DNA from: Streptomyces sp. ATexAB-D23
GTDB lineage: Bacteria > Actinomycetota > Actinomycetes > Streptomycetales > Streptomycetaceae
DNA: 64,000 bases
Assembly (NCBI RefSeq): GCF_000373645.1
Contig: NZ_KB892003.1
Location: forward strand, 52,649-116,648
Reading direction: 5' to 3'
Shown here: in pieces, positions 23,911-54,305 of the stretch
Numbering within the stretch: position 1 is the first letter of the stretch
How the letters are laid out: every line of letters begins with the position of its first letter
The notes under the pieces: generated by a model
The model's input: only the letters and a program-made list of their open reading frames with translations
Told to the model about the DNA's origin: nothing
The model's database searches: none
Program-made: the position numbers and the translations under genes

Positions 23911-25301
23911 CGGTGACCGCCGCCCCCGCCCTGCGGCCCCGCGTCGCGCTCGTGGCCTCGGTGGCGGGTGCCATGATCGTGGCGCTGGACGGCACGGTGC
24001 TGCTCGTCGCGCAGCCGGATCTGCAACGCGACCTCGGGGCGGACGTGACCCAGGTCCAGTGGACCAGCACCGGCTACCTGCTCGCGGTCGCCGCCTTCCT
24101 CGTCATCGCCGGGCGGCTGGGCGACCGGTACGGGCACAAGCGGCTGCTGTTCATCGGCGTGCTCGGCTTCGGCGCGGCCTCGGCGGGCATCACCCTCGCC
24201 CCGGGAGTCGGCTGGGTGATCGGCCTGCGTGCCGCCCAAGGCGTGTTCGGGGCGCTCCTGCAACCGGCGACGCTGGCCCTGCTCAGGCTGGTGTACCCGG
24301 CCGACCGGCTCGGCGCGGCGGTCGCCGCCCGCACCAGTGCGATCGGGGTGGCCGCGGGGGCCGGCCCGGTGCTCGGGGGAGTGCTCGTCGCGCACTGGGG
24401 CTGGCGTGCCGTGTTCCTGATCAACATCCCAGCAGCCCTCGCCATCGCCGCGCTCACCCTCGCCGTACGGACACCTGCGTCGCCGCGCACCGCGTTCCGG
24501 CGGTTCGACCTGGCTGCCGGCGCCCTGCTCGCCGCCGCGCTCGCCGTCCTGGTCCACACCCTGGCCGGCGTCCCGGACCACGGGTGGACCGGCGTGCGGA
24601 CGGTCCTCGGGCTGCTGCTGGCCGTGGTGTTCGCGGCCGGGCTCGTCGCGTACGAACGCCGCAGCGCACAGCCGGTCGTGCCCGCGGTGGTGACGCGCTC
24701 GGTGCCCGTGATGGCGTCGATGGCGCTTCTGCTCGTCACCTCGGGCGGCATGTTCGGCGCGCTGTTCGTAGCCACGTTCTTCCTGCAGCAGGGGCTCGGC
24801 CTCGACCCGCTCACCACAGGTCTGCGCGTCCTCCCGCTCACCGTGCTCATGGTCCTCGGAGCGCCGGCCGCCGCGGCCGGGGCCCGCAGATTCGGGCCGC
24901 GCCGCACCGCCGTCGCGGGTCAGGCGGGCGTCGTCCTCGCCGTCATCGGTCTCTCCCGGCTCTCCCCGGACAGTGCCTGGCCGGAGACCGGCGTGCTCTT
25001 CGCGGTGCTGGGCGCCGGGTTCGCCACCGTGATGGTCACCGCCACCGGCACCGTCGTGGGGGACGCGCCGCCCGGCCACGCCGGGGTCGTCGGCGGGCTC
25101 AAACAGACGGCCATGAACGTGGGTCCGACCCTCGGGATCGCCGTCGCGGCCGGTCTGATGCCCCTCACCTCGTCCGCCGTCGCCGCCCCGGCGGAGCCGG
25201 CCCTCGCGATGTCGGGGCCTGCCATGGGCCAGGCCTTGATGGCGGTGGCGGCACTCGCCGCGCTCGGCCTGGTCCCGGCGTCGGTGCTGCCCGGACGGTG
25301 A
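23907..25301 (+). CDS. MFS drug:H+ antiporter (DHA2/EmrB-QacA type)
   Basis: The 464-residue polytopic membrane protein has the DHA2 family motifs: LDGTVLLVAQPDLQRDLGADVTQVQWTSTGYLLAVAAFLVIAGRLGDRYGHKRLL (motif A in loop 2-3), GAGPVLGGVLVAHWGWRAVFLINIP (motif C) and RRFDLAAGALL. About 14 membrane helices are expected. The product should export lipophilic or cationic compounds with proton exchange. The start is GTG 23907, overlapping the TetR stop as GTGA. The frame is also open upstream, but the coupled start is preferred. Confidence 0.9.
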   Translation: MTVTAAPALRPRVALVASVAGAMIVALDGTVLLVAQPDLQRDLGADVTQVQWTSTGYLLAVAAFLVIAGRLGDRYGHKRLLFIGVLGFGAASAGITLAPGVGWVIGLRAAQGVFGALLQPATLALLRLVYPADRLGAAVAARTSAIGVAAGAGPVLGGVLVAHWGWRAVFLINIPAALAIAALTLAVRTPASPRTAFRRFDLAAGALLAAALAVLVHTLAGVPDHGWTGVRTVLGLLLAVVFAAGLVAYERRSAQPVVPAVVTRSVPVMASMALLLVTSGGMFGALFVATFFLQQGLGLDPLTTGLRVLPLTVLMVLGAPAAAAGARRFGPRRTAVAGQAGVVLAVIGLSRLSPDSAWPETGVLFAVLGAGFATVMVTATGTVVGDAPPGHAGVVGGLKQTAMNVGPTLGIAVAAGLMPLTSSAVAAPAEPALAMSGPAMGQALMAVAALAALGLVPASVLPGR

Positions 25302-25484
25302 CGTCGCCCGAACGCGCGGTGTCCGGGCGGGGGCACACGGCCCTGCCCGGCCCGTGCCCCGCCCGCGCGGGGCCGTCACCGCGCGGCCCGACCCGCGGCA
25401 CTCCGCGAAGCGCTCGCGTCGTCGCCCGAGCCGTGCGCCAGTACGCTGCCAGAGGATCACGGCCCGTGAACGAGGAGCAGACCG

Positions 25485-26606
25485 ATGGACCTCCGTTTGA
25501 GGACGATCAGCCGGGACGAGCACATGGCGTTCATCGACGGCCTGCCGTCGGCGAGCCACATGCAGGTTCCGTCCTGGGGCGGGGTGAAACCCGACTGGCG
25601 GGCGGAGAGCCTCGGATGGGTCGACGCCGAGGACCGGATCACCGGCGCGGCCCTCGTGCTGTACCGGCCGCTGCCGAAGCTCGGCCGTCACCTCGCCTAC
25701 CTGCCCGAGGGTCCGGTCATCGACTGGTACGACGACGACCTCGGCCGGTGGCTGGATCCGCTGCTGGGCCACCTCAAGAAGCAGGGCGCGTTCACCGTGA
25801 AGATGGGTCCACCGGTCGTCGCCCGGCGCTGGGACGCGGCCACGGTGAAGGACGCGATCGCCGACCCGCGGGCCCACCGGCTCGGCGAGGTCGAACCCAC
25901 CACCCGCGATCCCCGCGCCTTCGCGCTCATGGACCGCCTGCGCTCCCTGGGCTGGCAGCAGTCCGGCGGAGCCGGCGCGGACGGATTCGCCGCCGGACAG
26001 CCGCGCTACGTCTTCCAGCTCTCCCTCGCCGGCCGCTCCCCGGACGACATCCAGCGCGGCTTCAACCAACTGTGGCGCCGCAACGTCAGGAAGGCCGAGA
26101 AAGCCGGCGTCAAGGTGGTCCAGGGCGACTACGCCGACCTCGACACCTTCTACGCGCTCTACACCGAGACCGCCGCCAGGGACCGGTTCGTCCCGCGCCC
26201 GCCGGAGTACTTCCGGCGCATGTGGAAGGCCCTGACCGCCGAGGACCCCGACCGCATGCGGCTCTACCTCGCCGAACACGACGGGGAGGTGCTGGCCGCC
26301 GCCACCATGCTCACCGTCGGGCAGCACGTCTGGTACTCCTACGGTGCCTCGACCAGCCGAAGGCGCGAAGTCCAGCCCAACAACGCCATCCAGTGGCAGA
26401 TGATCCGCGACGCCCACGCCATGGGCGCACACGTCTACGACTTCCGCGGCACGACCGACACGCTGGACGAGAGCGACCACCTGCTCGGTCTGCTCCGCTT
26501 CAAGGTGGGCACCGGCGGGGAGGCGGCCGAGTACGTGGGCGAGTGGGACTACCCGATCAGCAAGATCCTGCACAAGGCGTTCAGCCTCTACATGGCGCGG
26601 CGCTGA
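25485..26606 (+). CDS. FemX-like lipid II peptidyl-tRNA ligase (FemABX family)
   Basis: The 373-residue protein is a FemABX aminoacyltransferase. The two GNAT-like subdomains are visible as LRTISRDEHMAFIDGLPSASHMQVPSW and YRPLPKLGRHLAYLPEGPVIDW, then FNQLWRRNVRKAEKAGVKVVQGDYADLDTFYALYTETAARDRF. The signature VWYSYGASTSRRREVQPNNAIQWQMI and VYDFRGTTDTLDESDHLLGLLRFK closes the domain. In Streptomyces FemX adds the first glycine to lipid II from glycyl-tRNA. A GAGGAGC ribosome site precedes ATG 25485. There is no coiled-coil insertion of the FemA type. Confidence 0.88.
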   Translation: MDLRLRTISRDEHMAFIDGLPSASHMQVPSWGGVKPDWRAESLGWVDAEDRITGAALVLYRPLPKLGRHLAYLPEGPVIDWYDDDLGRWLDPLLGHLKKQGAFTVKMGPPVVARRWDAATVKDAIADPRAHRLGEVEPTTRDPRAFALMDRLRSLGWQQSGGAGADGFAAGQPRYVFQLSLAGRSPDDIQRGFNQLWRRNVRKAEKAGVKVVQGDYADLDTFYALYTETAARDRFVPRPPEYFRRMWKALTAEDPDRMRLYLAEHDGEVLAAATMLTVGQHVWYSYGASTSRRREVQPNNAIQWQMIRDAHAMGAHVYDFRGTTDTLDESDHLLGLLRFKVGTGGEAAEYVGEWDYPISKILHKAFSLYMARR

Positions 26607-26704
26607 GCTTCACCCCGGGGGGCCGAACGTGCCCTGGGTCATACGGGTCCGGCGCGGCGGCGCAGTAGTCTGCTCGGCGATCCAGCACCCGAGGGGACGC
26701 CCCG

Positions 26705-27226
26705 ATGCCCGCAGACCTTGCTCCGCTCATATCCGCCACCACCCAGTGGCTGACCCGCGCGTTCCCGTCCGGCGGCGGCGCGCTCACCGCTGCGCTGGCC
26801 GAGGCGCAGGCCCGCCAGGCCGTCACCGTCGCCGCCTGGCTGCGCTACCCCACGGACCTGGATGCCGCCCTGGTGACACTGGTCGGTCCCGGCGGCTCGG
26901 CGCGCCTCGACGCGCTCACCGGGGCCCGGGGCGACGGGGCGGCCGACCAGCGGGAGCCGGCCTGGCGGAGCTGGGTCGACGAGGTCGTCGCCAGCTGGGC
27001 GGCCCATCTGCTCACCGCACCGGAAGCCGCCGGGGAAGCGGTGCGGGCCCTCGAAACGTGCGAGCACACCTGTGCCGGACCCGCCGAGTTCCGCCGGCTG
27101 ACCGAACCGAGCGCCCACGATCTGGCGGCCACGGCACTGCTGCGCCACCCCGATCTGCTGGAGCCGATGGCCCGCCTCCACTACGCCGGCCTGCTCGACC
27201 GCCTGGAGCGGGCCCGCACCTGCTGA
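26705..27226 (+). CDS. Conserved hypothetical Streptomyces protein
   Basis: The 173-residue protein (MPADLAPLISATTQWLTRAFPSGGGALTAALAEAQARQAVTVAAW) is soluble and largely helical, with no membrane segment or signal peptide. Two Cys residues in ALETCEHTCAGPAEF are close together. I do not recognise a characterised family. Codon use and third-position GC are normal, GAGGGGAC precedes ATG 26705 as a ribosome site, and the length is similar to small uncharacterised Streptomyces proteins. It follows the FemX-like gene by 98 bp and converges on the hemerythrin gene. Confidence 0.68.
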   Translation: MPADLAPLISATTQWLTRAFPSGGGALTAALAEAQARQAVTVAAWLRYPTDLDAALVTLVGPGGSARLDALTGARGDGAADQREPAWRSWVDEVVASWAAHLLTAPEAAGEAVRALETCEHTCAGPAEFRRLTEPSAHDLAATALLRHPDLLEPMARLHYAGLLDRLERARTC

Positions 27227-27250
27227 CCGCCCGGCGCGGCCACGGCGGGG

Positions 27251-27811
27251 TCAGCCCTTGCCGCGGCCGGAAAGAAGATCGCGGGCCCGGTCGACCAGCC
27301 CGGCACCGGGGCCGAGGACCTTGTTGCCGGGCGGGGTGTCGGGGGCGGAGGGGTGCGGACGGGTCGGGGCGGTCTTCTTGGCCGCACGGACCCTTTCCCC
27401 CAGCGTGTCCAGGGCCTCCGGGGAGCAGGCCGCCGCGAGCAGCGGGAACAGCCGGCCCTCCTCGTCGCGCACGTGCTCGCTGACCTCGAGCTTCAGCTTC
27501 GCCACCAGGTGGTCGAACTGCGGGTCGTCCGCGGGCAGCCCCTCCAGCTCCTTGAGGTGCTGCTCCACCTTCGCGTGGTCGGACAGCTCCTTGTCCGCCA
27601 TGTCGTCCCCGTCGTCCACGAACCTGCGCACGGCCGGGTAGAGGTGCATCTCCTCCGCCACGGAATGGCGGACCAGTTCGATGGTCAGCTGGTCGGCCAG
27701 CTTCCTGCGCCGTTCGTCACCGACCGGCTGCTTCTCGATCTCCGCGAACAGTTCGTCGACCTCGCGGTGGTCCGTGGTGAGTTCCGCGATCACGTTGCCG
27801 CCGTGTCCCAT
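27251..27811 (-). CDS. Hemerythrin-domain protein
   Basis: The 186-residue protein begins MGHGGNVIAELTTDHREVDELFAEIEKQ. It contains the iron-ligand pattern of hemerythrin HHE domains: TTDHREVDELF, ELVRHSVAEEMHLYPAVRRFV, DHAKVEQHLKELE and VSEHVRDEEGRLFPLL. The last ~45 residues are a Pro/Lys-rich tail with a short helical end. Such proteins bind O2 or sense oxidative and nitrosative stress. The frame is open upstream to 27919, but ATG 27811 matches family starts. A SigB-type promoter lies ~76 bp upstream. Confidence 0.88.
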   Translation of the reverse strand: MGHGGNVIAELTTDHREVDELFAEIEKQPVGDERRRKLADQLTIELVRHSVAEEMHLYPAVRRFVDDGDDMADKELSDHAKVEQHLKELEGLPADDPQFDHLVAKLKLEVSEHVRDEEGRLFPLLAAACSPEALDTLGERVRAAKKTAPTRPHPSAPDTPPGNKVLGPGAGLVDRARDLLSGRGKG

Positions 27812-27886
27812 CAGAGAAAACCCTCTCCGCTTGTGTGGTGCCCGTCGTGTTGGTGCGAGCCGAAGCCAGCTCACCGTTCCACAGGG

Positions 27887-27911
27887 GTACCCCCGAACCC
27901 CTCCAACACAC
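27887..27911 (-). promoter_or_regulatory. SigB-type promoter of the hemerythrin gene
   Basis: On the - strand GTGT (27911-27908), a 15-bp spacer and GGGTAC (27892-27887) give an exact match to the Streptomyces SigB-class consensus GNNT-N14-16-GGGTAC/T. The start codon lies 76 bp downstream. Confidence 0.6.
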
Positions 27912-28017
27912 GGAGCCACGCCTCACGCTGGGCAGCCTGGCGTAACCGCACCCGCCCGGGTCGCGTACGCGGGACGAACCCACCGGCCGGGAACGGCGTC
28001 GGCGCCTGCGCGGCGGA

Positions 28018-28599
28018 TCAGTGCCGGGGCACGGCGTCCGTGGCCACGGCTTCCCTCAGCGCCGTGGCCGCCGTCCGCAGACACGACGGGAAATCGAGCT
28101 GTCCCCGGGCGTCGATCCATCGGCCGAACGCGTTCTGGAAGGCGACCACGGCGATCTGAGCGACCAGACCGGCCCTGTCGGGTGGTACGCCGCGCCGCGT
28201 CAGCCCGTCGCGTATCGCCATGGTGAGGGTGGCGAGCTTGGTGCGCTCGCGTTCCTGCAGCTCCGCGCTGCTGTCGATCACGGCGCGGCGCTCCGCGGCC
28301 TGATCGACGTGGGCGACGAGCCGGGAGCCGACCCGGGAGAGGGCGTCGAGGGCCGCGGCCAGCGGGGAGGCCGCCTCGTCGGCGTCGAGCAGCGCGTCCG
28401 AGACTGCGACGGGCAGCTGTTCGGATCCCGCGAACAGCACTTCGCGCTTGTCGGGGAAATAGCGGAAGTACGACCGCCGGGTGATCCCGGCGCGTTCGGC
28501 GATCTGGGTCACCGTCACGCCCTCGTAGCCATGCTCCTGGAAGAGTTCCAGCGCGGCCTTCTTGAGGCGCTCCTGCGTACCGGGATCCCATCTCGCCAT
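28018..28599 (-). CDS. TetR/AcrR-family transcriptional regulator
   Basis: The 193-residue protein has a canonical TetR DNA-binding domain: RLKKAALELFQEHGYEGVTVTQIAERAGITRRSYFRYFPDKREVLFAG. The C-terminal domain (AALDALSRVGSRLVAHVDQAAERRAVID and onward) carries the ligand pocket. It starts at ATG 28599, only 10 bp from a MITE-like element that has separated it from the rest of its upstream region. The divergent saccharopine-dehydrogenase-like gene at 29046 is the likely target; a double dyad operator precedes that gene. Confidence 0.88.
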   Translation of the reverse strand: MARWDPGTQERLKKAALELFQEHGYEGVTVTQIAERAGITRRSYFRYFPDKREVLFAGSEQLPVAVSDALLDADEAASPLAAALDALSRVGSRLVAHVDQAAERRAVIDSSAELQERERTKLATLTMAIRDGLTRRGVPPDRAGLVAQIAVVAFQNAFGRWIDARGQLDFPSCLRTAATALREAVATDAVPRH

Positions 28600-28608
28600 G
28601 CCCCGACC

Positions 28609-28776
28609 CTAAGGGCTGTCCCGCAATTCCTGGCGGATCAGCGCGCGGCGTCAGATGCGGTGCATCGCAAGGCGGAGAGGCGCCCGCATACTGGATGTAT
28701 TCGGGCGTTTCGACAACGCGGCGAGGTGCCGTAGCTGACGTCGTGCGCCCGCCAGGAATTGCGGGACAGCCCTTAG
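28609..28776. mobile_element. MITE-like element with 28-bp perfect terminal inverted repeats
   Basis: The first 28 bases (CTAAGGGCTGTCCCGCAATT and onward, to 28636) are the exact reverse complement of the last 28 (28749-28776). The inner arms also pair imperfectly, giving a ~168-bp hairpin with no coding capacity. The ends read CTA...TAG, which fits insertion into CTAG with TA duplication, the known habit of IS630-type elements. I recall the same AATTGCGGGACAGCCCTTA end from other Streptomyces genomes. Confidence 0.72.
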
Positions 28777-28939
28777 TGCCGTGGCAGCCAAGGTGTGCCC
28801 CGTCGCGACGCCCGGCACGCACTCTCGCCGCACCGGACGAAAGCCCGAGTGCGGTCCAGCACGAGGGCTTCCGGCCGGCACGCCGGGAGCACGCACCGGA
28901 CGCCGCTCCCTCCGGGCAAACCTTGGCTGCCACGGCACT
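28775..28939. mobile_element. Second long-hairpin element abutting the first
   Basis: AGTGCCGTGGCAGCCAAGGT (28775-28794) recurs as its exact reverse complement at 28920-28939. The interior arms continue to pair imperfectly, for example GAAAGCCCGAG with CGAGGGCTTCC. It has no coding capacity and shares its left boundary with the right end of the preceding element, so one probably inserted at the edge of the other. Confidence 0.6.
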
Positions 28940-28941
28940 GG

Positions 28942-29004
28942 CAAGTGATGTCTCAGTGTGTCATCGGTGCTAGCCTGGGTGATGACACAGTGAGACATCA
29001 CTTG
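28942..29004 (+). promoter_or_regulatory. Double dyad operator of the divergent TetR/dehydrogenase region
   Basis: Two 15-bp sites in inverted orientation, TGTCTCAGTGTGTCA (28949-28963) and TGACACAGTGAGACA (28983-28997), sit inside a 24-bp inverted repeat with one mismatch. Each site is itself a partial dyad, and their centres are 34 bp apart. They end ~40 bp before the start of the dehydrogenase-like gene. They fit binding by the adjacent TetR protein. Confidence 0.55.
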
Positions 29005-29045
29005 GTGCGGGACGTGTGGGGCCCGGACCGGCGGAAGGAGCCGGC

Positions 29046-30131
29046 ATGACACCGGACACGAGGACCGATGAGGTGTGGATTCTGGGAGCCACGGGCCGGA
29101 TCGGCCGCGCGGTCGCCGCTCGGCTGGCGGCCAGGGGCATCGATCCCGTCCTGGTCGGGCGGGACCTCGGGCGCCTGCGCGAGGCCGCGACGGCCCTCGG
29201 CCGGGGCGGCGATTCGAGGATCGTGCAGGCCGATACGGCGGAGCGCATCGCCGCCCGGATCGGCCAGGAGCGTCCCGGGGTGGTCGTCAACACCATCGGC
29301 GACTACGCGGCGACGGCCGCACCGATCGCCCGCGCTGGCATGCCGGGCGGCCACTATGTGGATCTGGCCGCCGACCTGGTCGCCGTTCCCCGGCTGCTCG
29401 GCCTGCACCAGGACGCGACGGAGGCCGGCAGCGCACTGGTGACCGGCGCGGGCTTCGGCGTCCTGGCGACCGAGGCCGTGGTGGTGAAACTGTGCGAGGG
29501 CCGGCCCACCCCGCGCGAGGTGCGCGTCGACGCGCTCGCCTCGGTGGCCATGGAAGCCGGAGCCGTCGGTGCCGCCTTCGCGGCCACCTCCGTCGATGTG
29601 CTGACCAGCGGCGGACGCCGCTACCGCGAGGGCCGGCCGGTCAGGGCCCGGCTCGGCGCCGGCCCGCTCACCCACACCCTCCCGGACGGGCAGACGGTGA
29701 GGTCCGCCGGCCTGCCCTCGGGAGAGCTCCTGGCCGCCCAGCGGGCCAGCGGGTCTCCTTCCGTCACCGCGACCTCCGCTCTCGCTCCCGCCTCACCCGC
29801 CGTGCGGGCCGTGCTCCCCGTTCTCGGGGCCCTCCTGTCCATCCCGGCCCTGCGGCGTCTCGCTGTCAGCCGGATGGCCGGGATGCGCATGAAGGCCGCC
29901 CCGATGCCCCGGCGGCACTCCTGGGGACACGCCGTGATCACCTGGCCCGACGGCACAAGCCGCGAGGGCTGGCTGCGCGCCGGTGACGGCATGGACTACA
30001 CGGCCGATGTCGCCACCGAGGCCGCCGTGCGGCTGGTGCGGGGCGAGGGCCGGCCCGGTGCGCACACGCCGGCCGCCGCGTTCGGCCCGGACCTCGCCAC
30101 CGCGGCGGGCGGCGACTTCATTCTCGACTGA
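29046..30131 (+). CDS. Saccharopine dehydrogenase-like NAD(P)-binding protein
   Basis: The 361-residue protein starts with a Rossmann fold (EVWILGATGRIGRAVAARLAARGIDPVLVGRDLGRL) of the saccharopine dehydrogenase NADP-binding class. PGVVVNTIGDYAATAAPIARAGMPGGHYVDLAADL follows, the usual active-site region. FGVLATEAVVVKLCEGRPTPREVRVDALASV continues the second domain. Most actinobacterial members have no known substrate and are not lysine-pathway enzymes. GGAAGGAG precedes ATG 29046. It is divergent from the TetR gene and probably controlled through the double dyad. Confidence 0.85.
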   Translation: MTPDTRTDEVWILGATGRIGRAVAARLAARGIDPVLVGRDLGRLREAATALGRGGDSRIVQADTAERIAARIGQERPGVVVNTIGDYAATAAPIARAGMPGGHYVDLAADLVAVPRLLGLHQDATEAGSALVTGAGFGVLATEAVVVKLCEGRPTPREVRVDALASVAMEAGAVGAAFAATSVDVLTSGGRRYREGRPVRARLGAGPLTHTLPDGQTVRSAGLPSGELLAAQRASGSPSVTATSALAPASPAVRAVLPVLGALLSIPALRRLAVSRMAGMRMKAAPMPRRHSWGHAVITWPDGTSREGWLRAGDGMDYTADVATEAAVRLVRGEGRPGAHTPAAAFGPDLATAAGGDFILD

Positions 30132-30235
30132 AGCCTCAGCCGAAGGTGAAGCTGAAGCAGAGGGTGAGGTGAGCTCGCGGCCGTCCGGCCGGTGCCGATG
30201 CCCGGGGCGTGGTCCGCGTGTCCGGTCCTCCCGTT

Positions 30236-30850
30236 TCAGCCCTCGACGCTCCGCGTACCACCGAGCGGCCACGCCGCCATGTCGCGGTAGCGGATCTGCT
30301 CCTGGCCGCGCCCCGCGTTGCCGCCGACCAGGTGGAGCCGCTCGGCGTGCCAGGTGTGGCCGCGAAACCCGTCGAGCCGCGCGGCGATCTCGGACGCCGA
30401 GGTGTGGTCGCCCCGGCGGACGCGGGCCAGGGTCAGGTGGGGCCGCAGGGGCCGGTCCTCCAGGGTGACGCCGCAGTCCTTGACCACGGACCTGACGCCG
30501 GCGGCGAGGAGATGCAGGGCGTCGAGGTCTCCGGCGATCCCGCTCCACGCCACCCGCTCGTCGAACGTCCCGCCGCCGTGCAGCGACAGACGGGGAGAGC
30601 GGTGGGCCGCCGCGAGGTCCGCGAGTGGAGGGCGGAGCAGCGGAACGGTCCGGACCGGGAGTTCGCCCAGGAACGCCAGGGTGATGTGCCAGTCCTCGAC
30701 ACGGTTCCACCGCACGTGGGGGTGTGTGCCGTACAAGGGGCGCAGCTCCTGGGCGAGTTCCTCCTTCGCCGGGTCGGGCGGGGCGAGGGCGATGAACACG
30801 CGAACGGTCGCGGGCGGGTTCTGTTCGTTCACACGGCATTCGTATCCCAT
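30236..30850 (-). CDS. thpR: RNA 2',3'-cyclic phosphodiesterase (ThpR/LigT family)
   Basis: The protein of up to 204 residues has the two catalytic HxTx motifs of the 2H phosphoesterase superfamily: HITLAFLGELPV and HLTLARVRRGDH. VRVFIALAPPDPAKEELAQELRPLYG forms the opening strand. Family enzymes open 2',3'-cyclic phosphates on RNA. The start is uncertain: ATG 30850 has a ribosome site only one base away, and GTG 30832 (NEQNPPATVRVF) is an alternative giving 198 residues. It is convergent with the dehydrogenase-like gene and is the last chromosomal housekeeping gene before the NRPS locus. Confidence 0.87.
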   Translation of the reverse strand: MGYECRVNEQNPPATVRVFIALAPPDPAKEELAQELRPLYGTHPHVRWNRVEDWHITLAFLGELPVRTVPLLRPPLADLAAAHRSPRLSLHGGGTFDERVAWSGIAGDLDALHLLAAGVRSVVKDCGVTLEDRPLRPHLTLARVRRGDHTSASEIAARLDGFRGHTWHAERLHLVGGNAGRGQEQIRYRDMAAWPLGGTRSVEG

Positions 30851-31403
30851 GCTCTCCGAGCCGCTTCCGCCGGGCAGGCGGCACCACCACAGAGAACCTT
30901 ACGCACGGTGATGGAAATGGCCATTGATTCGGAGCGGGGCGCGCAACCGGCGCACGGGAGCGCGATGTGATCGGCGTGTGTCCGAGGGTCTGGGGGCGTA
31001 CGCCGGCGGTTATCCGGATTTGCGCGGGTCGTATTCAGCGAAACGTGAACAATCAGGACACGGGGTGGCTGAATGTTTTCGTAGAAGTGGGCCTGGCATA
31101 TGTCTCCGGCCGGCCTGGGTGCGTGTCGCGGCCGTGTGCGGCCATAAGTAATGGGCTGAATTTGTCCCTTTGGCTGTCGGGCGTCATCTATGGTGATTGG
31201 CGTGAACGGGCGAAGCCGGGAAGCCGGCTCGGCCATCGGTGTTACGCCGGTATCCCGAGACGTAACGTATCTCCGCCCGTGCGGCCGAGATCGTGGCGGA
31301 AGGGGCGGGCGGCTCGGCGGTGGGCCGGGGGAAATCCGTACGGCAGGCCCGTATCCGTCCGAAGAAAATGTCGTGGCATGTGTGAAACAAGTGGGGGACG
31401 GTC
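30851..31403. other. 553-bp region upstream of the first NRPS operon
   Basis: No convincing gene is present. Short open frames in all directions lack family resemblance or ribosome sites. The stretch is less GC-rich than its surroundings (for example around 31021-31075), as is usual for a regulatory region, and it should hold the promoter for the MbtH-NRPS operon. No pathway-specific regulator lies here. Confidence 0.5.
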
Positions 31404-31622
31404 GTGGCCAATCCTTTCGATGACGAGTCGGGTCGGTTCGTGACGCTGGTGAATGGCGAGGGTCAGTACTCGCTGTGGCCCGCGCACATCGAGATCCCGG
31501 GCGGCTGGAGCGTCGGCGGTCCGGAAGGATCGCGGCAGGAGTGTCTTGACGCGATCGAGGCCGCGTGGACCGACATGCGGCCCGCCGGCCTGGTGCGGGC
31601 GATGGAGGCCGACGCCGGATAG
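31404..31622 (+). CDS. MbtH-like protein
   Basis: This 72-residue NRPS chaperone starts at GTG 31404 (MANPFDDESGRFVTLVNGEGQYSLWPAHIEIPGGW) with GGGGGA seven bases upstream. It has the family signature NxExQxSLWP, GGWSVGGPEG and CLDAIEAAWTDMRP. MbtH proteins bind and activate the adenylation domains of partner NRPSs. The position, 389 bp before the giant NRPS gene on the same strand, makes these adenylation domains its likely partners. A second MbtH protein serves the opposing operon at 56.4 kb. Confidence 0.95.
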   Translation: MANPFDDESGRFVTLVNGEGQYSLWPAHIEIPGGWSVGGPEGSRQECLDAIEAAWTDMRPAGLVRAMEADAG

Positions 31623-32011
31623 GGCGGTCTCGGGGGCTGTCGAGGGTGCGCAGGCCGCCCGGTCCGGGGCGGTCCCGCTACTTCTCCTTGATCTGATCGA
31701 CACTGCTCGCATTCGAGCAAAATCGATCAAGTGAGCGTGCTGATCGGTCGCGCCTCGGCTGAAAATGTTCATGCCGCCTTCATGCGGCTTTCTCGAATCA
31801 CTGATGGACTGCCCAGGGGCATGTCCTCAATACGCGAAGACAGCGGAGTTTCCTCGCGGGTACCGGAGCCGGAGGGTGCTCCGTCGGTGCCCGATGCCCG
31901 GGGCGGCGATGTCTCTCTTCGCTTTACCCGCCCGTTGTCGGCGAAGGGTGCCACACCGGCAAGACCGGCTTCGTCCTGCCCTCTTCGTCCCCCTGAAAAC
32001 TCTCCCCAAAG
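31623..32011. other. 389-bp leader between mbtH and the NRPS gene
   Basis: No gene is recognised. A small hairpin TGCTCG-CATT-CGAGCA lies at 31704-31719, flanked by TTGATC and GATCAA, so it may be a larger stem of weak significance. An open frame from 31731 to 32234 is not convincing because it runs into the NRPS and has no family resemblance. The gap is long for an operon and may hold a promoter. Confidence 0.4.
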
Positions 32012-53964
<21,953 letters not shown>

Positions 53965-54087
53965 GTGTTCCGTCCGGCGGACGCGTTCGTACGCGCGGCG
54001 GCGAGGCGGACGGACAGCCGTCGCGCCGCGACGGGGGCCCGCGGTGCCGGCCCGCCTCGCGATGGCGCGGGTGCGGTGCCGGCCCCC

Positions 54088-54115
54088 GGGTTACCGGCCT
54101 TGGGTTACCGGCCTC
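54088..54115. repeat. 14-bp tandem duplication across the stop codon of the 66-residue protein gene
   Basis: GGGTTACCGGCCTT (54088-54101) is followed directly by GGGTTACCGGCCTC (54102-54115). The second copy contains the TAA stop (- strand) of the small gene, and the first repeats it downstream of that gene. Confidence 0.85.
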
Positions 54116-54305
54116 GGCGCTGCTGCACCGGGGCGAGCTTGGCGGTGAGCGCCGCGAGGAAGACCGGGAGCTTGTCGACCATGGCTCTGGGGACCGGTGT
54201 GGTCTGGACGGTGCCCTTCCGCACGTCCTCGACGACGAGGGCGTAGGTGCCGTTCTCCTCGACGAGTTCGGCGGCGAACAGCACTGTCTGCGTGGTGGTT
54301 TCCAT
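54105..54305 (-). CDS. 66-residue protein of unknown function ending the NRPS operon
   Basis: The protein (METTTQTVLFAAELVEENGT, then YALVVEDVRKGTVQTTPVPR, then a helical end KLPVFLAALTAKLAPVQQRRGR) looks like a small beta-rich domain with a basic C-terminus. I do not recognise a named family. ATG 54305 shares one base with the TGA of the SRPBCC gene (TGATG), so it is translationally coupled to the operon, which argues that it is a real gene. It may be a small partner of the tailoring enzymes. A 14-bp duplication overlaps its stop. Confidence 0.65.
   Translation of the reverse strand: METTTQTVLFAAELVEENGTYALVVEDVRKGTVQTTPVPRAMVDKLPVFLAALTAKLAPVQQRRGR

Noticed and set aside
30924..31400. Possible small regulator genes before the NRPS operon
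   Set aside because: Several short frames exist but none shows helix-turn-helix motifs, a good start or normal codon bias.
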